DNA of 64,000 nt, from NCBI RefSeq assembly GCF_910592395.1, contig NC_088310.1:10921501-10985500 (forward strand). The letters run 5' to 3'. Source of the DNA: Lineus longissimus. Its lineage: Eukaryota > Nemertea > Pilidiophora > Heteronemertea > Lineidae. The notes under the pieces were generated by a model. It had not been told where the DNA came from and made no database searches. It worked only from the letters and a program-made list of their open reading frames with translations. Made by a program: the position numbers and the translations under genes. Within the stretch, counting starts at the first letter, position 1, and the number at the start of each line of letters is the position of its first letter. This document shows, piece after piece, positions 24,294 to 36,125 of the stretch.

Positions 24294-25690
24294 CTACAAA
24301 TGTTGAAACCATGGAATGACAGCTCTGTTCATCAAAAAGAAATGCAATCGAAATGCTAAGGTTGTAAAATGACCAAAACGTTCGTGTGGCCAACTTCGTA
24401 GGGGAGATTGTTGTACATTTAACATATTTACAGTACCGGTATTTTTCGTTTCAATCGTTTCGTTCGCGTCACCGCGATACTCAGAGGTCCCAGTACAGAC
24501 AACTGGAGTTACGGGCATCATTGATCCCCTCCTTTCGGTCCGGCGTACCGGCAAACTTCTGGTAATCCCGCGGAATTTTCCGTATGGCTGATCAGACCAT
24601 CTCAAATCTTGGGTTCCCATTTCACCTCCCCGAGAAATCGACCTGTTCGTGACATCAGAGGAGAGCTCTCTTGCTCTGTACTCCATGTATGTCCGCTGGA
24701 CAGTCGCCGATTCCCTGGTGAGTAACTTAGTTTCATCTTTCGTGTGTTTCTGAGGCTCTTCTTGTTCGTCCTCATCGCTGATATTCTTCTCATCTTTACT
24801 TACATTGGCATCACGTCTTCCAGTTGTCCCTTTGTTAGGTTTTTCACATCCTATATGATAGGACTGAACACTATTCAGTGTTGACATTAAGGCAATGGTC
24901 TTTCCAGCTTCCAACACGATTGAATCTTCTGACATGTTGATAACTGGTATCGGGACTAATTTCGCTTCTGCATCGACGATGGATCGTCCAATCATTGGCT
25001 GGCTTTGATTGGGATGCTGTTTTCATGGTCTGGACTGGTTCGGTTGCAGCCCATTTTCCTCTCTGACCAGAGCCTTTCTTTGTTGTTAAAACCACCTGTC
25101 TACTCAACGGTGGCACGACGGTTGTACACGTCATTAATAGTCGGCAACATTTCCCGTCTCTAGGTCGTTCTCTGTATTGTTGTACATTGCCGCAGATGAT
25201 CTGTTCTCCACGGCACATCAGTGTCTTTGAGGCAGGATATAATTCACAATCAAAATATCGAATAAAGTCAATACCAAGAAGACCCTCAGTGGAAATGTCG
25301 GCGACTATTACAGTAAATGGAGTCTCCGAATTCCGTAAGATTCCAATTTTCACATCGCATTGTCCATACACATATAATGGACTGTCGTCAGCTGTCAAAA
25401 GGTTTAAATCGGACTCTTCTAAACGTGGTCTTAGTTTAAGATCCATGGCTTGATATCTCTCATTTCATTAATATCTGGTGTTTTTGGTAAAAAGTCGTTT
25501 CTTTCTTGTTTATCGTTGTTTGAAGGAGGATCGGACTTCACTGACGAAAGAGGTGAAGTGAGACTCGTACTAGAAATGTTTATGACCGGCGGGCGCCCCT
25601 TGTCGCCGGCCTCTGATCGTTTCCCTGGTAACGGGGTTCAGTGCACTCGGAGCTAGAATGTCCCACTTGGGAGCAATTGAAACAGGTAAT
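24294..25690 (-). pseudogene. Ty3/gypsy-type pol N-terminus (zinc knuckle, protease remnant, linker)
   Basis: Downstream of gag on the minus strand, a CCHC knuckle (CFNCSQVGHSSSEC, about 25684-25643) is visible in a broken frame. The C-terminal half of a retropepsin-like domain follows, with LLGIDFIRYFDCEL (in 24871-25446). Then comes the linker typical of gypsy pol, IGRSIVDA...VINMSEDSIVLEAGKTIA (in 24294-24995). The D-T-G active-site segment is not seen, and no reverse transcriptase, RNase H or integrase follows. Three frames are needed, so it is a truncated and decayed fragment. Confidence 0.7.
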
Positions 25691-25740
25691 GTCACTCTTG
25701 GGTCTCTTCCTCTTTTGGTTTTGGTTGATTGTCAACTGCG

Positions 25741-26514
25741 TCATAGCTTCTTGTATATCTTCTGCAAATGTTCTGTATTAGTCTTCAAAAGTCGAGGCAT
25801 AGATGTTTCTTCATTTTCAACATTCACATTGCGAACTGAAGACTTTGTTTTCCCTTCTGTCTCTCCTGCCCACTTGCAATAGCCAGCATTCTCTTCAGCT
25901 AGGCCGACGGCTTCCTCCAGGTTAGATGGTCTCCCTTGTAGAATCATGACTTTCAGGTGCGAGTCAGGAATCGCGGCTATAAAGTCAGCTTTCGCCAAGC
26001 GCTCCCTAGTTTCGTATGGACTGGTGTCATAGGCCAATGCGCTGGGTCTCTTGTTAGCACGACCAAGTTCTCTGAAGCTTTCGTCGGGTCGTTTCTTTCT
26101 GTTCCGGATTTCTGCTATATGGAGTTCGGCTTGACGCACTGGGCCGAACTGGCACTCCAAAGTGTGCACCAAGTTATCATAATGCTCTAGTTCATGGTCG
26201 GGGAGTCCATAGGTGACTTCTAAGACAGGGCCTCTCAGTAGGGAGAACAATTGGTTAGCTTTCTCTTCATCCCATCGGTTAATACTGGCGATCCTTTCGA
26301 ACATACGATGCCACACTCTCCACGGTTGTTGTTTGTCTCCGCTAAAGTTATCGATCTTAATTGGCCTCTCCCAGGCCTTGTGTTGCAAAGGACTAGGACC
26401 AGGACCATCGCCTGCCGCGCGACGAAACGGTGGAGTAGGTCGGTGACTAGGAAACGTTATCTCCTCGTCGTCGCTTTCTGGGAGACCAGGGGTAAGACTA
26501 TCGCCTTCAGCCAT
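25741..26514 (-). pseudogene. Ty3/gypsy gag fragment
   Basis: A 257-codon frame beginning MAEGDSLTPG contains the retrotransposon gag core. This is seen in KIDNFSGDKQQPWRVWHRMFE, W-D-E-E-K-A, LLRGPVLEVTYGL, and the YDNLVHTLECQFGP..RQAELHIAEIRNRKKRPDESFRELG region. Gag forms the particle of the retrotransposon. It is in frame to residue ~235 and then diverges from the frame that carries the zinc knuckle, so gag-pol is frameshifted here. It belongs to the same element as 24294-25690. Confidence 0.75.
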
Positions 26515-27745
26515 GATAATTACCTTAAATTTCTATTGCTCTGTTACCACCAAAATCAGTACGTCGTCGGGGTAGTATATCACGATTATCTCTGGAATCT
26601 CTTGCATGGATCTGTAGGAAAAATTGTAGAATTATTCTTTCTTCATCTTGTCATCATCACGAACGTCGTCCTCAACCGCTCGAACCATCTTGGATATTTT
26701 CTGAAAAACGTGACTAAGTAAAAAGGCATGGACAGTGACTTGGCATGGACAGAGTCGCGCCAGTTCAACTTGGGGGTCGTCCTTCCTTCTTGGTGAGTGG
26801 CAGGGTGAAAATTGGCATGGACAGGGTCGCGCCAAAGAGATCGCGAAATAAGGAAATGCAAGCTCAGTACCATAAGGATGTTCACCAACTATCCCCTTCG
26901 TAACGACAAGTGACTAAATCCGTGACTAGTGACCTTATGTTAGTCCGTCAGGGCACGCCACAAAGCTTGTAGGTAATAATATCAACGAAGTCAAATGTAT
27001 AAAATATCCCGAGATTTGTTTAATAGGTGCTCATGCGCACAATCGATATCATTCATGAAAATGAAGTATGATATATAAATATGTATATAATTTTGATTTC
27101 GACGACAGCAGAACTGATGAAGAGGCGACGTTTAAGTTCAGTTTCCAGTTAAACTAAAAGATAGTGATATTAGGATTAACTTCTAGTCAGTATCTTAATC
27201 TTAAGACAGGACGGTTCTTTGATAAATCAACGTATCAGCCATCCAGGCTAAGTGAAGCGAGGAGTGGTCTGATTACGAAGCACTTGTAGGAATTTAGATG
27301 TAAATGAATTTTGAACGGATTTAAATATTTGACTGTACGTGGTCTAAAATGCATTAGGATCTGCCCGCGCTGACATAATGGGAAGCATGGGGCAGACAAG
27401 CGCACAGTAACACATAGGAATAGAAAAAGGAATTCCGAAATTGAGTGCCAATTCCGTAATTCAGACTAAAATTCCATGTATTATGTACATTCCTAATACA
27501 AAAGCATGGACCTACTCGCAGGCAAGCCTACGAGGGTCTCGCTTAAATTTTTAGGATTTTAACCTTACAAGTGGAGTCCAAAATTGAAACTGCCAAACTG
27601 TTCAGAAATGACGCCTTTTATACATTTTAGACTTCAAAAACATGACGTCACAACAGCGATTGACCAATAGGAAACGTCGAAATTTGGATTATGATGACGT
27701 ATAATTCCGTCTAAAAATGTCTAACATTTACATTTCAAACTCACA
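26515..27745. other. Gypsy 5' leader and unassigned sequence
   Basis: Just upstream of gag, minus-strand TGGTAACAGAGC (26549-26538) resembles the primer-binding site complementary to an initiator-Met-type tRNA, but no LTR pair was identified. At 26730-26840 a GGCATGGACAG..GTCGCGCCA phrase occurs about three times. The rest has no recognisable gene. Confidence 0.3.
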
Positions 27746-28510
27746 AATAATTCTTTTACAAGTTGTCGCAAAGAAATCATACACACGTGATAGAGTAAGG
27801 GTATATCTATCTTGACGAGGAAGTTTATAGAAATCCGCTCACAAAGAATTATTTGTCAGACGAATGAAAAAGCCGAATTTTCCCGACAAAATAATTTTAA
27901 CGTTAATTCCCTTTAAAGAGGGCGGAAGACCGAGACCAGATTTGGCATTTTGATCGACAAATAATTTTTTTACAAGACAAGACTTAACAATTGTACATAC
28001 GGTATAGAATAGGAACTTATCTACCGGGGAGAGGAAGTTTACGGAAATTCCTCCACAAACAATTATTTGAGAACCAATTTCTCACAGAAATTTGAAAGAA
28101 ACATTTACCAAAAAGGCGGTCTTGCGCCTTCATTCATGCAAAACGGGACCACCGTCACGCAAAGTATTTCTAACTAGAAATAATTCTTTTAGCGACTTTC
28201 TGCTAAAAATGACGTAGACGACCAAAATAGATGATTCAACTACAAGTTGTGAAAGATTCATCCAAAATCCTACATAAAGAATTATTTACAAACAGAATTT
28301 GTACTGATAATTGACTCGTAAACAATACGACAAAAACGGGTTACGCGGTTTCGCTAAACTCAGACGACGTTTACATCAAGTTTACAATTTGTTGCAGAAA
28401 ATAATTCTCTTACCGATTCACTACTCGAATTTACATACCTAAGATAGAATAAGGTTTCATCTTTAAAAGGATGAAATTCCAAGAAGAAATGTTGGTTCAG
28501 AATTATTCTA
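27746..28510. repeat. Diverged ~215-bp array with paired inverted boxes
   Basis: Four units start with A(A)ATAATTCTTTTA-like boxes at about 27746, 27957, 28175 and 28399. Each closes ~110 bp later with the inverted form (A)AAGAATTATTT near 27850, 28063, 28280 and 28502. The interiors are recognisably related (GATAGAATAAGG..., GAGGAAGTTTA...) but poorly conserved, whereas the boxes are nearly constant. No coding frame spans it. Confidence 0.65.
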
Positions 28511-30239
28511 GAGGGAAATTAGTATCGAAATTCGGCCCAAAAAAATTGGTATAATTTTGTGCATAAAGACAGGGTGCGGAATGGCCGAACTCCGAAATCA
28601 AAGTCGCAATAAAACGCTTCCAGAACCAACACGGGGTCGTTTCCTTCTGAATTTTAACTCAAAGCGTGAGAAACGTGGATAAAAATACATGGATATAGGT
28701 TTTAGAGAGTTTAGACGGTTATATATTCGTCACACGACGACTCGGGGACGGTGTTACAGTAGAAAAATGTGGTTGTAAACCACGTGATGACGGACCGAAA
28801 ATAGCAGACGACAGAAATCGCAATACGAATTCAAAGGTTTCGCAAATAATTCTGACATGAATATCAAGAATGTGATTGCTCGATTAAATGGAACATATAT
28901 CTAATTTTGAGATTCTAAAGTTTTAAAACAATTCACAAAGTTAAAAGTACCATGTGAACTCGGAATCTGGGTGCGAAACCCGGTGTCGTCACCCAAAGGG
29001 CATACGCCATGTACGAACACGAGATGAAAATCGCTCCGTATGAAAGTTCACAAACGGGTCAAAATGTGTCGATTTTTACGGATGAAAATGTCACAAGAGA
29101 GGTACGATTTGCGAAAGGTGTTACCCAAGATCACTTTTACCAAGCTACATGAAAGTTGACAGAGGTGAGAGTCAGTTCTGAGTGATTTTCTAGAATAGTA
29201 AAAATAACAGGGAGACGTCAGCGCCATGTTGGCTGTTCGACGGAACCTGTGAAGAAGTTATCCCAAATGAAACTTGAATAAAATGCGGCAATTGTGGTCT
29301 AACACCACGACTTAATCGTGAAACGATATAAAAATGCCGAGAGATTATGAATTTTGAGGGATGAGATAAATGGAACTTGATAGATTGATGAAAGTACACT
29401 CCGAAGTCGACTCTGACATCTGTCAAAACGCATGCAGAATAACATGTATAAACACAGTACACCAAGTACACGGTAAACTACACACAGGGTGTACACGAAA
29501 CTTGAAAGTGCAAAACACTACAATGCATAGGGAATTGAAATAGGGGAGGGGCTGTGATTTTGACTTAAATTGCGGTAAATACGAATCTGACATACAAGGT
29601 TCCAGTCAGATTGCATTACAAGACACATAGCTAGAAGTATTCCACAAAATTTACTTAAATAGGTGATCTATTCTACTGAGTCGAAAATCGGAGGGGGCCA
29701 TAAAATATGATAAAGTAGCAGGTAGATACCTAAGTTTCTCTACACAGGTTTCAAGGAAAGATGGAAGAGGGCCAGGGTGTTTAATGGAGGGTCCACTAAA
29801 GATGGGTAAACAAAAAGATGGGGAAATATGGAAATTTACCTGACAGGAATTCCACACTCCAATAAAGCTGAAATCTTGGGAATATAATCCTTAGAGTTAA
29901 ATCAACCTCGTCTGAAGTCGGGAGTTTGTATCAAATGTATAGTTTCGGAGCTAGCGCAGCTAGAAAAGCCCCCATAACCCAATTTCTCAGGAATTTACAC
30001 TACGGGCTATGAGTGAAGCATTACAGATTTACCAACATTTTCAACCTATAGATGGACCCATCGAATTTCCATCCAAATCACTCCAAATTTTGCCAGTAAA
30101 TACCTAGACATATATAGAATTGTGTCAGAAGTCGGGAGTTGGGATTATTTTAACACCCCGCCCAAAAAGCCAACCTTATTGATATTTCCTATGCATTTTC
30201 CATTAGGCTTGCCAGGACCAATAAAGCAGGTGCACTAAT
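28511..30239. other. No gene recognised
   Basis: A fifth partial box (CAAATAATTCTGACATG) occurs near 28853. The phrase GAAGTCGGGAGTT occurs twice (about 29914 and 30133), which may mark short repeats. No gene or RNA was recognised. Confidence 0.35.
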
Positions 30240-30830
30240 TGGCTTGATTAGCTAGGTCCGCAATAGCTGGTAATGAATCCAATTGATCCAATTCGCGACC
30301 TCAGTGCGATGCACTTTGCACAGTCATTCACGTTGTCGGGTACGTTTGGTGCAATAAGGAGTTTTCCCAAAGCCTGCGAAATGTACACGTGAATCAGGAG
30401 GTCGAGCAATGAGATTGGCGTCCACATTTGTGTTTCGGGGGATTTTCGAACACAACCTATTATGAAGAGATGTCGGCCGTGGGCTAAATCCAAAGAAATG
30501 TCATTCGTGGCATCATTTTGGTGACAAAGTAACTATATATTATAATTATGATCTTCTCATGATGAGTTGTGTGATAACATCGCATGATTATAAAAATCCC
30601 ACGCAAATAGTTGCACGATTATACCGAGAATACGGACTTTAAACCACACGAATAATCAATGTTCAGTGCACTTACTTTAGTTCGTCATTTTACTTCTAGG
30701 TGGCAGAACCTGCTTCCTTTAGCTATGTTTAGTCATGAACTAAATTGTCCCTTCATTTAGGAGATGTTGAAATAACTATCTGGTAACCAATATCAATAGA
30801 TCTGGTTAAGGAGCAACTATTTTTGTCAGA
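30240..30830 (-). repeat. Interspersed repeat family R1, copy 1
   Basis: This ~590-bp sequence (landmarks AGGAAGCAGGTTCTGCCACC and TGATGCCACGAATGACA on the minus strand) occurs again at 57770-58310 and 63655-64000 in the opposite orientation. It has no coding potential and is probably a non-autonomous transposon. Confidence 0.65.
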
Positions 30831-32786
30831 ATGTAAGCGTTTTGTTTTCCATAAACCTATATTTTATGATAAAAATACTGGTTTTTCAACACAAAACCTA
30901 CATTTTATCACCTAAAATGTAAGTTTTTGCACCGAATCGTACATTTATTGAATAAAACTTGGTTTTATAGGAGAAAATATAGGTTGTTTTAAAAAAACAA
31001 TACTTCTTTCAAATAATTTAGTTGATCAGCAATAAAACCAAGTTGCATTGAAGAAACATAGGTTGTTTGAATAACTAGACACTCCGCTTGCCATAACTGC
31101 TTACCATAGATGGCATGTTATGGAAAATACAAGTTTTATTGAAGAAATATATGTTGTTTTAAATACTGGACACTCTGCTTGCCATACACATGCCGTTTAT
31201 CCAGTTACTCAAAAAAACTTTATTTTTACAACAAAACCAGGTTTATCTGCAAAATTGGGCTAATTGACAAACACGTACTTCAAGTGCTGTGGAGGTTTCT
31301 TATCATTTTTTTAGACTCTTTCTCGTTTGTCGATGGTTCTCGAGTGCTGTATTAGAAAGGCAACGTTGTGTTGCTCCTGATACGGAAAGAAAGTTGTTTG
31401 GAATGCAGGAAAGGATGAGAAATTGGCCCAAACTTGAAGGGAAGCGGGCAATTCTTCCACCGCCACTGCCACCGCCATTTTTTTCTCCAACTGGCGTCAT
31501 TGATGACGCGGTTATGTTAATTCGCCTCTGCTGTGCATGCAACCAACTTGTTCCTGCGTACACAGCAGTCTACTATGTACATTAAAAACTCTATATTTTT
31601 ACAATAAAACTAGGTTTATTTGCAAAATAACTAACTTTTTTTCTATAAAACTAATTTTAAAAAAAAACTATTTCTTTCAAATAAAATCAGTTTATCAGCC
31701 ATAAAACAAAGTTTCATAGAAGAAATATAGGTTGTTTGAATAACTAAACACTCCGCGTGCCATAACTGCTTACCATAGATGGCATGTTATGGAAAATACG
31801 GGGCTGCTCTCTTATTAGGCGGCAGTTATTCCTATCCAACCAAAGCAATACTAACGCAGTGAACATGTAAATGCAGAAGTGAAATACAATTTTGTATACA
31901 AAACACAGTTTTATTCCTTTTGTTTGATACACGTACTAGTCCATTTCAACCTGCCTGAACCACAGATATAATGCCAGCTATTATAATTATCGTAGTTTTT
32001 ATAATTAATAAGTGATGTGGATAAAATTACTCCGATTTCGACAACAAGTTTCAAATGTCAAAGTATTTTTACGAAATAACCTTCATGATTGGCAGTGCTT
32101 TTAGCTTCTAAGGCGCTAATGGTAACAGCTTATGTCGAGTTTTACAATGGTCGCTTGGATATCATCTTGAATAAAATGCTTAAAACAACGACTTCTACAT
32201 TCGAGTGGGTTTCATTTAAAACGACCCTGTGACCAATTAATGACAGCAGGTCGCCACATACAGTCAGCCTGTGGTTCAGGAATAGACGACATTGCTAAAT
32301 ATCGTTACTCGTCACAGATTCTCTACGGGATTTAGTCGCAATCAACTTGAAACTTCTTCATTGATCGCGAAGTAACCAGCAATTTACTGCAGTTCCCACA
32401 GCACCATTGAAAACGATGGCAATCGCCTCGGCCTACTCTGAGGCAGTTGGAGACGAAGTCGAAAACGAGCTGTTTGTGCTCCAGGTCGTCTACCTCATAG
32501 CGACGAAATACTCTTGGATCGTTATTGTGTTGGTGGGTCTCTTCGGAAACGGGATGTCTTTTATCATAACACTGCAGAGGGACAACAAACGAATTTCGAC
32601 CTGTAATTACATGACGGCTCTCGCTTTGGCGGATTCGACAGTCCTCATTGAGCTAGCTTGGGGAATGGTTTGGTTATTCTGGGAAACTGATCATCTTCCC
32701 TCCGAGTTTGCTATGCAGTGAGTATGTCATACATGTCAATGCATGTGAAAATTAATACCCTTCTCAAATGTACCATATTTCGCATC
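30480..32786 (+). repeat. Left arm of large inverted duplication
   Basis: Position 30480 pairs with 64000 and position 32786 with 61487 in inverted orientation, so the arms are >=2.3 kb and ~28.7 kb apart. The arm contains repeat R1, an AT-rich block of 'AAAACCTATATTTT'-type words (30840-31260 and 31590-31750), a GC-rich CCGCCACTGCCACCGCCA segment, and GPCR exon 1. Homology stops abruptly after CATATTTCGCATC in the GPCR's first intron. Confidence 0.8.
32416..32717 (+). pseudogene. Rhodopsin-type GPCR, exon 1 only (partial copy)
   Basis: This exon encodes the N-terminus, TM1 (IVIVLVGLFGNGMSFII, with the G-N pair of TM1) and TM2 (MTALALADSTVLIELAWGMVW, with LALAD) of a class A GPCR. The ATG at 32416 (MAIASAYSEAV) is the likely start, and the exon ends at ATGCA|GTGAGT. 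It is ~95% identical at the protein level to exon 1 of the fuller copy at 61856-61555. Homology ends ~70 bp into the intron and no TM3-TM7 exons follow on this strand. It is therefore a truncated duplicate, although its exon is intact. Confidence 0.75.
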
Positions 32787-33084
32787 TATACTATAATGCG
32801 CGTTGTGGCTGCTAAATAGGAGGCGATTTTTGTTTCTTGGGCCTCGAAAATGCGTCGAATTCTTGCAACTTTTGGTTTCGTAGGTGTGGATCATAAGTAA
32901 GAGTGTCACTGAGGGTGTCATACGTCGAATATCTTGGTGGTTTTGGAATAAAAAACAACTTTGTGGAGATGCCGTCAACTGGAGAGCTCCAAGTAATCTC
33001 TTCGCCGAGAAGTCCATCAGTTATCTCTCTGCATTATTACCGTCACGAAAATTGCCGAGCCACCTCCCACCTCCGCTATCAACC

Positions 33085-33190
33085 AATCAGATGTCCTGTT
33101 CAAATGGTCCCTTCCATGCGCGCATCATCCACCAATCACAATCGACGTCACTGACGCCAGCATGCAAGATGGCGGCGCCCATATCTGAAG
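33085..33190 (+). promoter_or_regulatory. CCAAT/CRE/YY1 promoter-like cluster
   Basis: AACCAATCAG (33091 region), ACCAATCAC (33131 region), GACGTCA (33145 region) and AAGATGGCGGC (33172-33182, a YY1-type initiator often overlapping a start codon) fall within 100 bp. An ATG in the last motif opens a ~43-codon frame ending at CCG|GTAACT. A TATA-less promoter with a first exon is plausible. The phase does not match the exon at 34332, so the gene it would drive is unknown. Confidence 0.35.
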
Positions 33191-33299
33191 GAAAAATGCT
33201 GCTTTTCCACCTCGAGACGGCCATTTATTCACAAATAGCTCATCTTAGGACACAATGTACACAACGGGAGACAACATTTACGCACACACCGGTAACTTA

Positions 33300-34331
33300 A
33301 ACCATTCAGGCGCTAATCGCTGGCTGATATCGAGTACATCACCAGTCTACACCATCTTGGTTTTCCGAGAATTGGTTTAGCATTGTGGACGCCTGTACAT
33401 CATGTACATGGTTACATAGTTCCGTTTTCAAGAAGTATTACACTCATGAAAAAAAGTGTTACTCACAAACCAGCACCCCATTTACACCAAACCCACAACA
33501 TACCAGCACCCACACAATCCGATTTTTATACCTCGAACAGCCCGCGCCTCGGGTATATTATGCTAGTCTTATGAATGGCATGTTCATATATGCAGCATTC
33601 TCTATCGCTTTCTGAACTGAATATCAGTCCAAATTTATTTGAAAATTCAATACTTCACAGACAACATCAGCTTTATTAGCTACCAAATTTTGATCCATCA
33701 GGTGAGTAGACCAGAAGCCATATTCTCATCCCTTTTTATTTACCTTTGCAGTTATTTTCTGACTTAATTAGAGTAACTGCTTTTTACAGTATACTGCAAA
33801 CACCATCTTATATGTTTGCTGAACTGACTAAGTTCAGGCAGGGAGGTTTAATACAGCAACAACCAGTTACCTTAATGGTTAGCGATTGATTGTGACTTTG
33901 TCAGTTTAGGTAGTGGGTGGCCTTTTCAGTAATAATGTGTTCCTATTCCATAGGCCTATTCTTTCAGACAACTGAAGTTCGATTTGCTGACGATAAAAAT
34001 GCCCCATCTTCACGCAGGCTTACTTAACTAATGAATACAGCCATTTAGAGGATACTAGTATTAAGCATATTATTAGTAGGTCTAAGTGCTTGCTTCCCAT
34101 TTTGTAACGCAAGATAATTAGATGCATGATGCAATGCTACAGGCTCCCGACTTAGATGCTATCAAGAATCACCTTGTACAGAGTCATTGCATTATACACG
34201 GTACAATGGGTTGAGTATAACCAAGGTTTTGTCATGTTGTTGTCATGTTTTCATCCAGGCTCGAATAAGGACAGATGATACCTCCAACCAATTTGAACAA
34301 AACATTTTCTAAACATAATCATTTATTTCAG
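33300..34331. other. Probable intron or intergenic; nothing recognised
   Basis: No exon is supported. It ends with an ATTTATTTCAG acceptor (AG 34330-34331) for the transposase-like exon. Confidence 0.4.
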
Positions 34332-35487
34332 AAGAAGTGGCCACCGGAGACGAAATTTGGACTGATGGTTATGATGACACCACTCTTACCCACATCTTCG
34401 AAGAATTGACATCAAATGAAACAAGCCACGCCAATCAGGATCCAAGTAGTCGTATTGATAAGCCTGAAATGCAATCATCAGACAACCCAGCTGATGAGAA
34501 TATTCATGCTGTCAGTAACGCTGACAAGGTGGCCCACAAAGACCAAAGTTCAAGGACAGATGATACCACCGATCATGCTGTCCATAACGCTGACGAGATG
34601 GCCCACAAAGACCAAAGTTCAAGGACAGATGGTACCTCCGATCATGCTGCCCATAACGCTCCATGTGAAATTGGCACTTGTCTCTTGACCCATATTCGTT
34701 CACTTCCATCTGTGAAAAAGCATGTTTGCCTTTATTCAGATTGTTGCTCTGGGCAGAACAGAAACCAGTTCATCGCAGCTGCTCTTCTCCATGAGGTTCA
34801 GGTGAATGACAGTGTAGAAGTAATCGACCAAAAGTTTCTTGAAACTGGCCACACCCATATGGAATGCGACTCCATGCATTCAGCTGTTGAGACCATGAAG
34901 AAGCACGTCAACATCCAGGTGCCCAGTCAGTGGGATAACATAACACGACTGGCAAGAAGAAAGAATCCCTTTCACGTTTTGCCCCTCAACCATACGACAT
35001 TCTTTGCCTTGAAGAAATTAACTCAAGAGTCATGCAAGAACATGAAGACTGACACAGAAGGAAATCGTGTGAACTGGCTGAAGATCCGTCAACTGAGGTT
35101 TATGAAGAGTGAGCCTTCAACTATCTTCTTCAAATATGGCTTTGACGAAGAAGGGTTCCACTCCATCAAAGTTGCGGGGAGAAGAAGGAAGCAGACCACA
35201 CCGCCAGCACTTGAGAAGCTGTACCAAGAGAAGTGCACGATTTCTGCGCCAAGAAGAAGGATCTACTTGCCCTATGTAAATCCTTAATTGTAGAACCAGA
35301 ACACCATGCCTTTTACTCAAATATTAAAGCTGACAATGAGAAGGTTGACCGACTTCCTGAACCAGAAGCCAGACATCGAATAACTGATTGCTTTGGTGAT
35401 AAGAGTGTCATCGCCATACAGTGCTACTTTAGAAAGGCCTCGGACACCTTTTGCACAGAGTTTCCATTCATTAGACTAAAATCCTAA
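34332..35487 (+). pseudogene. Transposase-like RNase-H-fold (DUF7869-type) gene, frameshifted
   Basis: The exon starts after ATTTATTTCAG. The first ~110 codons are low-complexity and hold two ~75-nt tandem repeats (NAD-VAHKDQSSRTDDT and NADEMAHKDQSSRTDGT). Then comes a conserved core, VCLYSDCCSGQNRNQFIAAA ... VEVIDQKFLETGHTHMECDSMHS. This matches the large family of animal transposon-derived proteins with acidic catalytic-like residues (S-D-x-C-x-G-Q-N; H-M-E-C-D). Near 35235 the frame changes: the continuation CAKKKDLLALCKSLIVEPEHHAFY, typical of the family's C-terminus, lies in another frame ending at 35487. The gene is thus interrupted by a frameshift unless spliced. DUF7869 assignment is from memory of the pattern. 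Confidence 0.6.
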
Positions 35488-35969
35488 AATGACCCCTCAT
35501 TAACCATGTTAACCAAGCACTCCCCGACAGTGGTTATTTAGTGAATGTGCCTCCAGACTTAGATCAAGTACCCGGTTTGATATAAACTTAAAAACTCATA
35601 GACAATTTGGCTGTAGAAGGATATCCTTCCAATGACAGAGATGCCTGCCTCCTGGCCTCGGCATCTTGAAAACTAACTGCTGGTAACTTAACTCATGGAC
35701 TTTGTAGTTCTAGTACAAGAACAGGAAGTGTCAAATGTAGGCTTTCTTTGATGCACTCAACTGCCAGTTGGGACAGTGACATGTAACTTCAATTGACAGC
35801 ACCATTTCACGAATGATCCTGTTGTCTATGCATTGTTATTCAGGCTGAAACCTGGTCTCCAATGTAATACCTAATTGTATCTGATGAGTATTGGCTCATG
35901 AGACTTCTTTGTATTAAAATAATCATCTAGAAAACACATTTTATCCCTAGTTTCTTTATTAGAAGTAGT

Positions 35970-36042
35970 CACTTAGCACCTTTCTGCATAAAGCAAAACA
36001 TCACTTTTAACGAAATTGCTTTATGCAGAAAGGTGCTAAGTG
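35970..36042. repeat. Perfect 27-bp hairpin with 19-nt loop
   Basis: CACTTAGCACCTTTCTGCAT plus AAAGCAA (35970-35996) is exactly repeated in reverse complement at 36016-36042, with a 19-nt loop. The size suits a pre-miRNA-like foldback or a snap-back MITE. It lies 78 bp left of the Polinton target site. The rest of 35488-36119 holds no gene. Confidence 0.7.
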
Positions 36043-36125
36043 CAATTTTGGCTCCTATTACGCAATATGCAGTCGCTGACAAAAAATATTGCCCTGAGGA
36101 ATTTGATACAACCTATAGGTATAAG

